DNA of 64,000 nucleotides from CAZSHG01 sp964459995 (GCA_964459995.1 CAYWOR010000007.1:62001-126000), one strand, 5' to 3'. Positions 33,555-42,749 are shown, counted from the stretch's first letter. Program-made: numbers and translations. The notes: a model not told the origin generated them from the letters alone.

Positions 33555-35519
33555 CTATTTTAGCAATAGAGCTTTTGTTTGAGCGGAGAAATCGCCTTTG
33601 ACCCTTATCCAATATATCCCGCTCGAGCGGCCTTCGGCGTTCCATCTAACATTAGATTCTCCTGCAGGAAGCGTGCCGTCATAGAGAACCTCGACTCGCC
33701 TTCCGGAAATGTCGTAAACCTCGATGGCAACACGACCGACGGCTGGCAATTCGATTTTGAAATTTGCTGTGCTGTTAAAGGGGTTGGGACGCGCAGAGAT
33801 AATCGCAATTCTATTTGGCAGATTCGTTTCATCGACTTTCACACCGCCCCAGTAATCCATAAGAGCATCCCAGAAGGCATCGCGCTCGGTCATGCTGAGG
33901 ACATCATGCAAATCGAAGGCAAGATAGACGAGTTTACCGTCGCCGGTATAATCCCTCTTCAAGCCGCATGTCGCCCCGGAACCATAGCGGAATATGCCCT
34001 CTGAATCGCCGTATAGGGTGAACTTTTCGCCATTATGACCAGAGCCGGGAAGGGTTAGATTTAGGTGCGAGAATTCGGTGCCGGGGAATCCGGTGCCCGT
34101 AACAGAGGTCGGGCTGTATTCCGCGCCTTGATATTGTGCGCCGAGAACGAACATGTAGAAAGCCGGAAGCGAGCCAAGTGCCGTCCCAATTCCGGACGAA
34201 GTAAGCAGAACCTTCCCGCCGTTCATAAGATAGTTACGAAAAGCGGGGCGTTCTATCTCGTTCATGTTGTTAAGAGTATTGTAACCATCCTGCCAGATAA
34301 CCGCGTTATATCTGATTGTTGAAAAGTCTGGGAGATGGCCGTTAAGGGACTGATCCCAGGTGCCGTATTGAATGCCTTGGTCGGCAAACAGGTCGATGAA
34401 GTAATCTTTGTGTGTGGTTGCCGCCGAGCTAATGACATAGAGGACATCGCCGCCGGCAAGGACAGAGAATCTAAGCGTGTCGATGCCGCCGTCGGGATCG
34501 TATGTCGGGCGGATAAAGACATCGACATATCCGGTTTTTGGACTGCCTAAGGGTGAAACCTTCAGCTCAGCTGTAACCGTCTCGAAACTGATGAGGCTAA
34601 CATTCGCTGAATCACCAGAAGAGCCGTCGATGGCAAATTCGACAAACCATCCCGCAGGTGTATGCTCTTCGATCCAGATGTCGTAGCTGTCATCGAGATA
34701 GCCGAAATGTATCAGCTGGAAATCGAAAGTTGAGGTGTCCGCAGGATTTATCAAATACGTCATTTGGCCGATGTTGAGCATATGTCCGTATTCACTCATA
34801 TCGTCCACGTGGGCTTTATTGCATTGGTGAATCTCTTTGACAGAGCCTGTGCGATCCTGAAGCCATGCGACATAGGTGCAGTGATGATAATTAACGACCG
34901 ACCCAAGATGCGGACGAAAATCGTGAATCAGAACTACTGTCGTATCTCCATTTATAACAATCATTTGGCCGTTGTGATCTGGCATCATATAGCGCATAAC
35001 CTCGTCGAAATGGGTTTGGCCGTTAGGTGCTGTCCAGCTAATGCTGTCTTCGATGAGGGCAACGTAAAGATTTAGTGTTGCGTTGTATGTGGGGTCTTCA
35101 CAGATCGCACTTACCTGCACCAATCCGGAGTCGAGAGGTATCAATTCGAGTTCGAGCGGGGTGTATCCACCGGCGGAACCGACAGCGACATCGCCGGAAC
35201 CGACCCAAGACCCCATAACCGAACCGTTAATAACCGCCTGAGGAACTGCACTCACGCTGTAAAATGATGTTCTGCCGGCATTTTGTGTAGTATTCGCGGC
35301 ATAGAATATGTCGCCGGAACCGGGCCAACTTGTATGGTAGCGGATTAGACAAACCTCGTCGAGATGTGACGGATACCAGCCGTCGATATAGCTATTCGCG
35401 GAAACACACGGGCCACAAGTGCCGCTTGTGAAAAGCTCATACATGCTTCGGCGGACATAGGCGAAACATAGCGAAACAACGACGAGCATTATTAGTGTCG
35501 CGAGGACGATTTTCTTCAT
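33555..35519 (-). CDS. Omp28-like thioredoxin-fold protein with T9SS sorting domain
   Basis: This 654-residue secreted protein has a signal peptide covering residues 1-20. Directly after it comes MYELFTSGTCGPC (Cys 35 and 38), an Omp28-type thioredoxin-like domain running to about residue 230. A middle region follows, with a GVVIW-like Rossmann or glutamine-amidotransferase-like stretch (DVLYVISSAATTHKDYFIDLF, then GGKVLLTSSG). The C-terminal 80 residues are a T9SS sorting domain (RPNPFNSTANF, IEVYDISGRRVEVL, GIYWIRVKG) ending KALLLK. This would place a CxxC domain on the cell surface. It is eight bases upstream of the TlpA gene. Confidence 0.78.
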   Translation of the reverse strand: MKKIVLATLIMLVVVSLCFAYVRRSMYELFTSGTCGPCVSANSYIDGWYPSHLDEVCLIRYHTSWPGSGDIFYAANTTQNAGRTSFYSVSAVPQAVINGSVMGSWVGSGDVAVGSAGGYTPLELELIPLDSGLVQVSAICEDPTYNATLNLYVALIEDSISWTAPNGQTHFDEVMRYMMPDHNGQMIVINGDTTVVLIHDFRPHLGSVVNYHHCTYVAWLQDRTGSVKEIHQCNKAHVDDMSEYGHMLNIGQMTYLINPADTSTFDFQLIHFGYLDDSYDIWIEEHTPAGWFVEFAIDGSSGDSANVSLISFETVTAELKVSPLGSPKTGYVDVFIRPTYDPDGGIDTLRFSVLAGGDVLYVISSAATTHKDYFIDLFADQGIQYGTWDQSLNGHLPDFSTIRYNAVIWQDGYNTLNNMNEIERPAFRNYLMNGGKVLLTSSGIGTALGSLPAFYMFVLGAQYQGAEYSPTSVTGTGFPGTEFSHLNLTLPGSGHNGEKFTLYGDSEGIFRYGSGATCGLKRDYTGDGKLVYLAFDLHDVLSMTERDAFWDALMDYWGGVKVDETNLPNRIAIISARPNPFNSTANFKIELPAVGRVAIEVYDISGRRVEVLYDGTLPAGESNVRWNAEGRSSGIYWIRVKGDFSAQTKALLLK

Positions 35520-35552
35520 TTCAACTCCCCTTTCGGGATTCTCGGTGAAAGT

Positions 35553-36875
35553 TTATTTTAGGAATAGGACTTTGCCTATCGGAATATTTTCGTTGTCGGT
35601 TTTGACGAAATAAATACCTGCCGGAACTTCCTCGCCAAAGGTGTTAGTTGCGTTCCATATTAACGAATTTCCATTCAGATCGAGCTTCTCGATTAGATTT
35701 CCGTTTATATCAAAGATAGAAATCTCTTTTGCTGATTCGGAAAAATCGATTTTAACCGAGGAATTGAATGGATTGGGATAAGCGGAAATCGCAATCTGCG
35801 ATGGATTTGGCGAAAATTCTTGAACCGACCCTGCGCCGTCGATATAGGCGATGGCTTTCGAGATGACCGAATCACGGACTTCCGTGAAGCTGATAGCTTC
35901 GAGCGGAAAGCCGAAGAAAACAAGCTTACTTCCTATATCGGAGTAATGGCCGATCGCGGCGATTGGGTCTCCGACAGCTTCGTATTCCATAAGAGAAATA
36001 GCGCCGCTCAAAGGCGTAATCGCACTCGGCATGTCGAACTCCTCCGGCCCGCCCATACATCCGAGAGCACCGGAGATACCATCGAACACGGTGCCGGGAA
36101 GCCCATAAAAAGCTGTGAAACCGGAATCGCTGTCGATCAATTCGGCTTTAAGATAGGTTTCCATCCATTCCGATAATCCAGAGGTCTCACAGAATGGAGC
36201 CGCACCCTGACTGCTCAGAATAAACTTACCGCCTCCAGAAAGATATTCACTCAGAAAAGCTGTATCGGCTTCATCGAAAACATCGTCGTAATTCGGGCCG
36301 GTAAACCAAATCAGCGAGGAATAACGGCTCATGTCGAGTGATTCCAGAAGGACATCTCCACGGTTAAGAATGCCCCATATCTTTCCGATGGATGAAAGTG
36401 AATTTGAATACCACTGCGAGATTTCGGCGCGACCGCCGTCGTTGATTACGAGGATTTCGGGGTTCATCGATGCCCAATACATTATAGTATCGGTTCGTTC
36501 GGCGCGAGAAGAGCTGATAATGAATGTTGCTGTGCCAGCGCCCGGAGAATCGGGGAATATATGAACGGAAACCTCGGTGTTTCTCCCCGCAAGAACGCTG
36601 ATAACGGCTTCGGTAGGATAACACATGGAACCGGCGCAGAAATTTCCAGACCAACCATCGGGGAGATCGGATAAATCGAGAGTCAGCTGGTAAGTGTCCT
36701 CAGTCGAGCCGGTATTTTCGAGATGACCTCCGCCTAAGAAAACTTCGAACCCGCCATCGGGAAGGATTCCCGCGCGAATTCCAGCGTCGTATTCGAAGCT
36801 GAAATCCGCCATTAGGGGAAGGGCGAAAATTATTGCGAATATTAGAAAGTTGTAATTTTGCGATCGAACGAACAT
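35553..36875 (-). CDS. T9SS-sorted surface protein of unknown function
   Basis: This 440-residue protein has a signal peptide (residues about 8-23). An N-terminal Ig-like or DUF-type beta domain (residues 25-130) has a CAGSMC pair. The middle domain resembles the one in the neighbouring Omp28-like protein (EILVINDGG, SSLIWFTGPNYDDVFDEADTAFLSEYLSGGGKFILSSQG). The T9SS sorting domain has AYPNPFNSSVKI and ends IGKVLFLK. The shared middle region suggests that the two T9SS genes here are related by duplication of part of their length. Its own promoter lies at 36921-36948. Confidence 0.68.
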   Translation of the reverse strand: MFVRSQNYNFLIFAIIFALPLMADFSFEYDAGIRAGILPDGGFEVFLGGGHLENTGSTEDTYQLTLDLSDLPDGWSGNFCAGSMCYPTEAVISVLAGRNTEVSVHIFPDSPGAGTATFIISSSRAERTDTIMYWASMNPEILVINDGGRAEISQWYSNSLSSIGKIWGILNRGDVLLESLDMSRYSSLIWFTGPNYDDVFDEADTAFLSEYLSGGGKFILSSQGAAPFCETSGLSEWMETYLKAELIDSDSGFTAFYGLPGTVFDGISGALGCMGGPEEFDMPSAITPLSGAISLMEYEAVGDPIAAIGHYSDIGSKLVFFGFPLEAISFTEVRDSVISKAIAYIDGAGSVQEFSPNPSQIAISAYPNPFNSSVKIDFSESAKEISIFDINGNLIEKLDLNGNSLIWNATNTFGEEVPAGIYFVKTDNENIPIGKVLFLK

Positions 36876-36920
36876 AGAAACCTCCGTATTTAGTAACTGC
36901 TGAAAAGAATTTATGTGTTA

Positions 36921-36948
36921 ATTATAACTACTCTACAAATCAAATCAA
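36921..36948 (-). promoter_or_regulatory. Promoter of the T9SS/TlpA/OM-barrel gene group
   Basis: On the minus strand TTGATT (36943-36948), a 16-base spacer and TATAAT (36921-36926) lie about 46 bases before the start codon at 36875. Confidence 0.6.
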
Positions 36949-36984
36949 CCGGATTATTCCGTTCGGTTTATTTTGTTCAACGCA

Positions 36985-38172
36985 TCAGAATTCCGCGCGA
37001 CATGGCGAACAAAGAATACTTTCTCCGACGGAAAAAACGCCGTCTTCGTCATTTTGGAACCAAACAACGATATGAAAATCACCCGGAGCAAGATCCGCGG
37101 GCAGTTCATATTCCATTTCGAAATTTCCCATTCCCGCAGATATAGTGATAGTTCCAAAAGTGGGATAGGTTGTCATTCTTCGAGCGATGTTATGAAAATC
37201 GGTCATGCCGTTTGCACCGGGCGGAGTCGAGAAATGTCTGCTGTTTTCTACAACTGCGAGTTTGAAAACTCCGGTGCCTGTCCCGGAAAGGACATTATAA
37301 TTAACTCGCACAGTATTGCCGGTCATCACCCGCGCCCAAAGCTTGAAGCGCTGAACCTCTGCATTTGAAAGGGCATTCGCGGTGTAAGAACCAATTGCGG
37401 AGGCCGATGTCGGATCGGGAACTGGATTTCCAGCGACAAAAACCGCCGGCATACCTGAAACGCCGTAATATGCCCCCCTACCGTCGTGCATAGTCGGATT
37501 ATCCGCACGGAAAGGATCTATTCCAGCGAGGTTGGGATGCCATTCGATAGCGAGAACAGTGTCGCCATAGGAAGCAAGAACCGATTGCACCGCCGCCGCC
37601 GCATCGGGACAATTCGAGCAGTTGACATGCGAAAATTCCTCGATAAGGCAAGTCGTTACAAAGCTTGGAGTAATAACCACTTCGAGAGTTTCGCCAGAGG
37701 CGACCACAACATTCTCAGCTATGGAACGAAAGGCCCATCCGCCGACTTTAACAGAACGCGAACCTGCACCGACTTCGATAGGTTCGTTCGAGAAACCGGA
37801 AGGAACGCCGTCGATAAGAACAGGGGCATCCTCGTGACATATTACGATGATATAGCCGGTGTCAGCAATTGGAAGCAAGTCGAATTGGGCTGTGTCGGTT
37901 TGGTCTGCGAGTATTGTAACGGCGATCGATTCCGGCGAGGCGTCGAAACCGGTTTTAGCGACCCTTACGAAATAATTCCCCGGGTCAAGCTCGAAGGAAG
38001 CATTTGTTATTCTACCGGTCTGAAGGGTGCCGTCGATGAAGATTGAAGCACCGGTTGGATCGGAGATTACATAGAGTGTGCCCTTCTCGTCAGAGGGGCC
38101 ATTGCCATTATCGCAGGCTGAAATTATTATCGCGGCGGCAATTAAGGCCGCGAGAAAAATTCTTTTTTTCAT
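36985..38172 (-). CDS. Lipoprotein with PEGA repeats and Omp28-like thioredoxin fold
   Basis: This 395-residue lipoprotein has a lipobox ending ISAC at Cys 20. Residues about 30-165 hold two PEGA-like beta repeats (GTLYVISDPTGASIFIDG and GYIIVICHEDAPVLIDG). An Omp28-type domain follows, opening LIEEFSHVNCSNCPDAA, with a CxxC pair and the later VSGMPAVFVAG cis-Pro loop. Another CSPC lies at the very C-terminus. The ATG overlaps the stop of the polyferredoxin gene (ATGA), so the two are translationally coupled and likely act together in thiol or electron transfer on the periplasmic side. Confidence 0.75.
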   Translation of the reverse strand: MKKRIFLAALIAAAIIISACDNGNGPSDEKGTLYVISDPTGASIFIDGTLQTGRITNASFELDPGNYFVRVAKTGFDASPESIAVTILADQTDTAQFDLLPIADTGYIIVICHEDAPVLIDGVPSGFSNEPIEVGAGSRSVKVGGWAFRSIAENVVVASGETLEVVITPSFVTTCLIEEFSHVNCSNCPDAAAAVQSVLASYGDTVLAIEWHPNLAGIDPFRADNPTMHDGRGAYYGVSGMPAVFVAGNPVPDPTSASAIGSYTANALSNAEVQRFKLWARVMTGNTVRVNYNVLSGTGTGVFKLAVVENSRHFSTPPGANGMTDFHNIARRMTTYPTFGTITISAGMGNFEMEYELPADLAPGDFHIVVWFQNDEDGVFSVGESILCSPCRAEF

Positions 38173-39113
38173 ACCGGTTCCGTTTGTTTATTTATTGTAT
38201 TCTTTGCAGTGGAAAAAATAGTTTTGACACTTACACCGTCGCGTTTGCACTTATCGAGGCAGTTTCCGCAACGGATGCATTCGTGACCGTTAGGGCTAAT
38301 ATAGATGTTATGTTCGACGGGGCAATCATAGGTGCAAAGCCTGCATTCGTTGCACTTACTGCTATCCACATGAAACTGAAGCAGACTTATGCTGTTGAAC
38401 AAACCAAGAAAAGCACCAAGTGGGCACATCCCTCTGCAAAAAGGCCTTTTTGTCATCAGGAAGGCGATCATCAAGAGGCCGAGGATGATCATCTTAATCG
38501 TGTAATTCTTGCTTAAAAGCCTCTTGAGTTGCGGATTGATAAGCACCTGCGGAATACCACCCTGTAAAGCGCCCTGCGGACAGAGTTTGCAGAACCATGT
38601 TACTCCCGGCTCGAAAACCTCTTTTGTTTTGCCGGTTTCGGGGTCTTCGTAAGTCATCACAACACCGGTTTCGTCGTCTATAATCGGTTTGACTGTAGCG
38701 AGCGGGGCGATAATCACGAAGGCTATCAGAAATACAAATTTACCGTATCCTACCCATTTTGGTAGCTTAAAATGCGGTAGTTTTAGAAGTCTTCCAAGCT
38801 TGAATTCGATGTCCTGAAGAAACCCGAAGGGGCACACCCATCCGCAGACGGCGCGTCCGAGAGTTATTCCAACAAACCCAACTGTTCCGAGAACATAGAA
38901 GGGTATCGCACGAATTGCCAAAAAGTGTTGTGTGCTTCCCACCGGACAGCTTACAACCGCCGAAGGACAGGCATAACAGTTTAGTATTGGTGCGACAATC
39001 GATTTGAATTTACCCTGATAAATCTGGGGATCGCCTGTCCAACCGCGAAAAAAGGAATTTGGGAGAATCACGCCGAGTATCTGGACGATTCTCCTGAGGA
39101 TTGTTCTTTTCAT
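38169..39113 (-). CDS. NapH-like membrane polyferredoxin (4Fe-4S binding protein)
   Basis: This 314-residue protein has about five membrane helices and many Cys motifs. They are NCYACPSAVVSCPVGS near residue 45, CGWVCPFGFLQD near 90, CKLCPQG, CRGMCPLGAF near 230, and two classical 4Fe-4S clusters at the C-terminus (CNECRLCTYDCP, CIRCGNCLDKCKRDG). NapH/NosR/RdxA relatives move electrons from quinol or ferredoxin across the inner membrane. The NCYACP...SCPVGS form is the one I associate with genes beside CD1871A-family CXXC microproteins in clostridia, and such a microprotein lies just upstream here. The electron acceptor is inferred to be the coupled Omp28-fold lipoprotein. Confidence 0.83.
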   Translation of the reverse strand: MKRTILRRIVQILGVILPNSFFRGWTGDPQIYQGKFKSIVAPILNCYACPSAVVSCPVGSTQHFLAIRAIPFYVLGTVGFVGITLGRAVCGWVCPFGFLQDIEFKLGRLLKLPHFKLPKWVGYGKFVFLIAFVIIAPLATVKPIIDDETGVVMTYEDPETGKTKEVFEPGVTWFCKLCPQGALQGGIPQVLINPQLKRLLSKNYTIKMIILGLLMIAFLMTKRPFCRGMCPLGAFLGLFNSISLLQFHVDSSKCNECRLCTYDCPVEHNIYISPNGHECIRCGNCLDKCKRDGVSVKTIFSTAKNTINKQTEPV

Positions 39114-39133
39114 CTCGTATCTCTAATCGAAGC

Positions 39134-39307
39134 TTAGCCTATGCCGATGCAGGATAGACACAATATTGTGGCATTGGCCAAGACCTCCTCGATGTCGAAG
39201 ACCTTGGCCCCATGTGCAATAAACACGCCGCACAGAGTTATTATAACCAAGAACATCAGCTTTCGCCACATTGGGACGATAGCTTTGTTCGATTTCTGCG
39301 CCGCCAT
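39134..39307 (-). CDS. 57-residue membrane CXXC microprotein, CD1871A-like
   Basis: The reading frame from ATG 39307 to TAA 39134 encodes 57 residues. A basic N-terminus is followed by one transmembrane helix (residues about 17-33) and a short tail ending ATILCLSCIGIG. That C-terminal CxxCIGIG pattern matches what I remember of the CD1871A family of CXXC motif proteins. It begins one base after the HU stop codon and ends 20 bases before the polyferredoxin start, so it sits in one operon with both. Its length keeps it below usual gene-calling limits. The role is unknown, perhaps as a small redox or cluster-binding partner of the polyferredoxin. Confidence 0.75.
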   Translation of the reverse strand: MAAQKSNKAIVPMWRKLMFLVIITLCGVFIAHGAKVFDIEEVLANATILCLSCIGIG

Positions 39308-39308
39308 T

Positions 39309-39620
39309 CTACTTCTTTTTCGGTTGCGGAACGAGAACCTTGAAAGCCTTGCTGGGCTTAAACACCGGGATTATCCGTGTTTTGATCGGAACCGGATCGC
39401 CGGTGCGTGGGTTCCTTGCGACGCGCGGTTTGCGAGTCTTGAGCTTGAATGTTCCAAAACGGCGGATTTCGATATCTTTGCCCTCGGCCATAACCTCTTT
39501 AATAGCCTGAAGGAATCCTTCACAGATAACAGCGGTTTCCGTTTTCGTGAAACCGGTCATCTCAGCCACTTTCTCCACGAGATCGGCTTTTGTTACGACT
39601 GCATTTGTTTCGGTTGCCAT
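39309..39620 (-). CDS. HU/IHF-family DNA-binding protein
   Basis: This is a 103-residue histone-like protein. TKADLVEKVAEMTGFTKTETAVICEGFLQAI forms the helical dimerisation part. IEIRRFGTFKLKTRKPRVARNPRTGDPVPIKTR is the beta-arm that inserts in the minor groove with its conserved RNPRTG and Pro. A nine-residue N-terminal extension and a Lys-rich tail are slightly unusual. It has its own promoter overlapping the end of the transglycosylase gene. The CXXC microprotein and polyferredoxin follow on the same strand. Confidence 0.9.
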   Translation of the reverse strand: MATETNAVVTKADLVEKVAEMTGFTKTETAVICEGFLQAIKEVMAEGKDIEIRRFGTFKLKTRKPRVARNPRTGDPVPIKTRIIPVFKPSKAFKVLVPQPKKK

Positions 39621-39661
39621 GCTCCTCCTATCACTTCTTTTGTAATTCGTTGAGTTTCATC

Positions 39662-39690
39662 ATTATACTAATTGGTTTCTGGATTTACAA
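39662..39690 (-). promoter_or_regulatory. Promoter of the HU-CXXC-polyferredoxin group
   Basis: On the minus strand TTGTAA (39685-39690, inside the end of the transglycosylase gene), a 17-base spacer and a perfect TATAAT (39662-39667) lie about 42 bases before the HU start. Confidence 0.6.
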
Positions 39691-42511
39691 GTAGAATATC
39701 TCCGATTTTTAAAAGCTTTGGGTCGATATTTGGATTGTCGCGCAGAATTCGGTCTGTTGTGGTGCCATGCTTGCGCGCGATAGCCCAAAGAGTTTCACCA
39801 TTTGCCACGGTATGAACAATAGGTTCCGGTTTACTCTCGAAACCGCGAGAAGAATTAACAGAATGGATTGTAAGAACTTCACCGACGTAAACCAAATCTG
39901 TTTTCTTATTGTTCCATTTTTTTATGTCGGCTGTCGAAACACCGTATCTTACCGCGATTCCGCTTAACGTCTCACCGGAGGATACTTCGTGGCGAACCAT
40001 TTGGGGTTTCGCTACGGCTGGAGTTGATTGAACTCCCTTAATCGTTAACTTTTCGCCGGGGACTATCTTATCGCTCGACTTTGAGTTCCATGATTTGATA
40101 TCGCTGACGGAAACGTTGTAACGGCGGGCGATGCTTCCAAGATTTTCGCCGGCGATTACCTCATGAATAACCACAGGATCGAATTTTGTAACCGTCGAGT
40201 TGATTTTTAGAACTTCGCCGATTCGGATCGCGTCGGAAGATTTGCCGTTGGCAAGCTTGATTTCGGCAACGGTTGTGCCGTATTTCTCAGCGATTTGACT
40301 GAGCGTTTCGCCCGATTTGACTTTGTGCTCGACCACCTGACGCGTGCTTTGGCTACTGGAGACTTTGTCGGTATATATAGTCAGTTTGTCCCCTATTTGA
40401 AGTCGGGTATCGGTTTTGTCGTTCCAGCGTTGAATCGCTTCGACGGTAACTTCATATGCCTCGGCGATTTTGCCAAGGTTGTCGCCTTTTTGGACGGTAT
40501 ATGTTATCTTCGAGCGGTTTTGGGTATATCCGCCTGTGCCGGCGGCCGTTTCGCCGATTATCTGGAGCTTTTGGCCGACTTGTAGGGTGGAGTTATTTGT
40601 TAGTCCGTTCCATGTAATGAGGTCGGAAACGTGGACATTGTATCTTCGTGCAATAGACCAGAGTGATTCGCCCTTTTGAACAGTGTGGACGATTTTGCCC
40701 ATAGGTTTCTGTTGAGATTCGGCGGCGAGAAGGGTCAATTTCTGGCCGGGGTATATTGTAGATGTTTCATCGAGCTTATTCCATGCAAGCAAATCGCTGG
40801 TGCTAACTCCAAAACGCGCCGCTATTGTGCTCGGTGTATCGCCGGACTGGACTACATATTCAGTCTGCGCCATTCCTATCGGAATCGTCAGACGCATTCC
40901 GGGCTTTATAATCGAGCCTCTACCGAGGTCGTTTGCCAAAAGAAGGTCTTCGAGAGATACATTGTGGCTTTCGGCGATTTTCGAGAGGGTATCGTTCTTT
41001 TTTACGGTGTAATAACGCGAAGTGGGGGCTTTCGAGGTTGAAGCTGGTGTCGCTGGAATTGGGGTGGCACCTTTTGCGGCGAGTTCCTTTGCAGTCGCCG
41101 ATGAAACGGGAATTACAAGCTCTTGGCCGATACTAAGCTTGTGGGCACTAGGAAGGCGATTCGATTCGACGAGCATCGCCACGCTGGTGCCATAGTGATA
41201 CGCAATTTCGGACAGCGTCTCCCCTTTCTTCACTTTGTGGCGCGCCCAAACAGTTTTTTCCTCCTGCGGGATAAGAGCATAACGTGCGGCAAAACCATCA
41301 GCTTTGCCTGCGGGAACTCGAACGCGATAATTCGTCACGTCCGGTGGAGTGCAATAACGAAGAATTTCCGGATTAAGCTCCTGAATATAGTTCAGCGAAG
41401 TATCTGTGCATTGTGCGATTAGATCGAGGTTAGTTGGCTGGTTTACCTCTATGTATTCGAATTCGTATGGCTTGGCATAATCTATCTGAAAACCGTAGAT
41501 TTGGGGATTTTTAGCGATGATCAGAGCGGCCATGAACAGCGGAACATAATTCATTGTTTCGGTCGGAAGTGTCAAATCCCAATAAGACTCGACTTCCTGA
41601 CTTTTGAGCGATCTTCCTACACGTCCATCGCCGCAATTATATGCGGCGAGACAAAGTTCCCAATTACCGAATTTACGGTAGAGACTTCTGAAATAATCAG
41701 CGGCGGCTATGGTTGCCTTTTCGGGGTCTCTGCGTTCGTCGATCCACCAGTTGACTTCGAGCTTGAAAATCTTCCCTGTTGATTTGATGAACTGCCATAA
41801 TCCCATCGCATGCGCCCAGCTGTAAGCTCTTGGCTCGAACCCGGATTCTACAAGCGGAAGATAGCCTAAGTCGAGAGGTAATTCCTTCTCTCTGAAGATT
41901 TCGTCTATCATCGGTTTGTATCTGCCGGAACGCGAAAGCCAAAGCGTAAATGGGTCGCGAAGGTTAGTTTGAAAATAGATAATCTTCTCTTTCACCCGAT
42001 CATTCCAAACGACGGGAAAATCGAATTCGCCGGAGATAGCTTTTGGAAGTTGACCTGCAAGTTCGGCAAGCCTTCGCCGGGTGTCCTCCGACATAGCGCG
42101 GTCTTCGAGCGCGACCGAGAGAACTATCGGTGCGGCGGTTACGGAAAGGCTTTCGGAATGGGCAAGTGCAAAACGGTAGTCATAGGCGATTTCGCGAAGA
42201 AGAAGGTCGGTTCGTGTGGAAATATCGGGTTCGTCGGAAACATCCACCTGAGCGATTATTCGAAGGGCTTCGTCGAAATCCTCAACAGCCCTTATCCAAT
42301 CTCGACGCATGTTATGAGCGACGCCCTTCGCGTAGGCCTCCTCCGCCGCCTGTAATAGTTGATAAGCTGGATTTAAGGTTTCTTCGGCAACCTTCCTAGG
42401 TTGCTTTGTTTCGACATGGGTTTTAGTTATCGATTTCTGGGCGCATCCAGCCAAAAGGGGCAAAAAAACAACCGCAATCGTGATAAATAACCTTTTTCTA
42501 AATTTCTTCAT
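39668..42511 (-). CDS. MltD-like lytic transglycosylase lipoprotein with nine LysM repeats
   Basis: This 947-residue protein cleaves peptidoglycan glycan strands. It has a lipobox (LLAGC, Cys 23), a helical N-terminal part, and an SLT domain at about residues 205-320. The catalytic Glu 222 lies in LPLVESGF, followed by MGLWQF and AAYNCGDGRVGRS. From about residue 435 to the end I count nine LysM modules, each beginning with a pattern like HTVxxGExLxxIAxxY and ending in a GxxLxI strand. E. coli MltD has far fewer. The extended LysM array would bind peptidoglycan strongly or span it. Confidence 0.92.
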   Translation of the reverse strand: MKKFRKRLFITIAVVFLPLLAGCAQKSITKTHVETKQPRKVAEETLNPAYQLLQAAEEAYAKGVAHNMRRDWIRAVEDFDEALRIIAQVDVSDEPDISTRTDLLLREIAYDYRFALAHSESLSVTAAPIVLSVALEDRAMSEDTRRRLAELAGQLPKAISGEFDFPVVWNDRVKEKIIYFQTNLRDPFTLWLSRSGRYKPMIDEIFREKELPLDLGYLPLVESGFEPRAYSWAHAMGLWQFIKSTGKIFKLEVNWWIDERRDPEKATIAAADYFRSLYRKFGNWELCLAAYNCGDGRVGRSLKSQEVESYWDLTLPTETMNYVPLFMAALIIAKNPQIYGFQIDYAKPYEFEYIEVNQPTNLDLIAQCTDTSLNYIQELNPEILRYCTPPDVTNYRVRVPAGKADGFAARYALIPQEEKTVWARHKVKKGETLSEIAYHYGTSVAMLVESNRLPSAHKLSIGQELVIPVSSATAKELAAKGATPIPATPASTSKAPTSRYYTVKKNDTLSKIAESHNVSLEDLLLANDLGRGSIIKPGMRLTIPIGMAQTEYVVQSGDTPSTIAARFGVSTSDLLAWNKLDETSTIYPGQKLTLLAAESQQKPMGKIVHTVQKGESLWSIARRYNVHVSDLITWNGLTNNSTLQVGQKLQIIGETAAGTGGYTQNRSKITYTVQKGDNLGKIAEAYEVTVEAIQRWNDKTDTRLQIGDKLTIYTDKVSSSQSTRQVVEHKVKSGETLSQIAEKYGTTVAEIKLANGKSSDAIRIGEVLKINSTVTKFDPVVIHEVIAGENLGSIARRYNVSVSDIKSWNSKSSDKIVPGEKLTIKGVQSTPAVAKPQMVRHEVSSGETLSGIAVRYGVSTADIKKWNNKKTDLVYVGEVLTIHSVNSSRGFESKPEPIVHTVANGETLWAIARKHGTTTDRILRDNPNIDPKLLKIGDILLVNPETN

Positions 42512-42547
42512 ACTTATTTAATTGTTAAGTTCCTCGCCTTTGAAATC

Positions 42548-42576
42548 ATATTATTTTTCGATTTGCCATATGTCAA
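42548..42576 (-). promoter_or_regulatory. Promoter of the lytic transglycosylase gene
   Basis: On the minus strand TTGACA (42571-42576), a 17-base spacer and TAATAT (42548-42553) lie about 37 bases upstream of the start. The rest of 42512-42749 is AT-rich and shows no gene or clear hairpin. Confidence 0.65.
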
Positions 42577-42749
42577 TGCCTTTTTTGCACTTAGACGATA
42601 TTTTTTTAATACTCTCAAAACAGATATTTCTATAACTCATTACTATACTAGTTGTTATCCTGATTTACTAAGTTTTAACTAAAAATGATTCCTTTTTTCT
42701 CGCGTTCGATTAGCGGATTAGTTATAGCAAAATGGACTCAATAAAATTG

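Noticed and set aside
33547..33645. N-terminal extension of the TlpA protein
   Set aside because: It would overlap the preceding T9SS gene. The inner ATG has AGGAGGA and is followed at once by a signal peptide.
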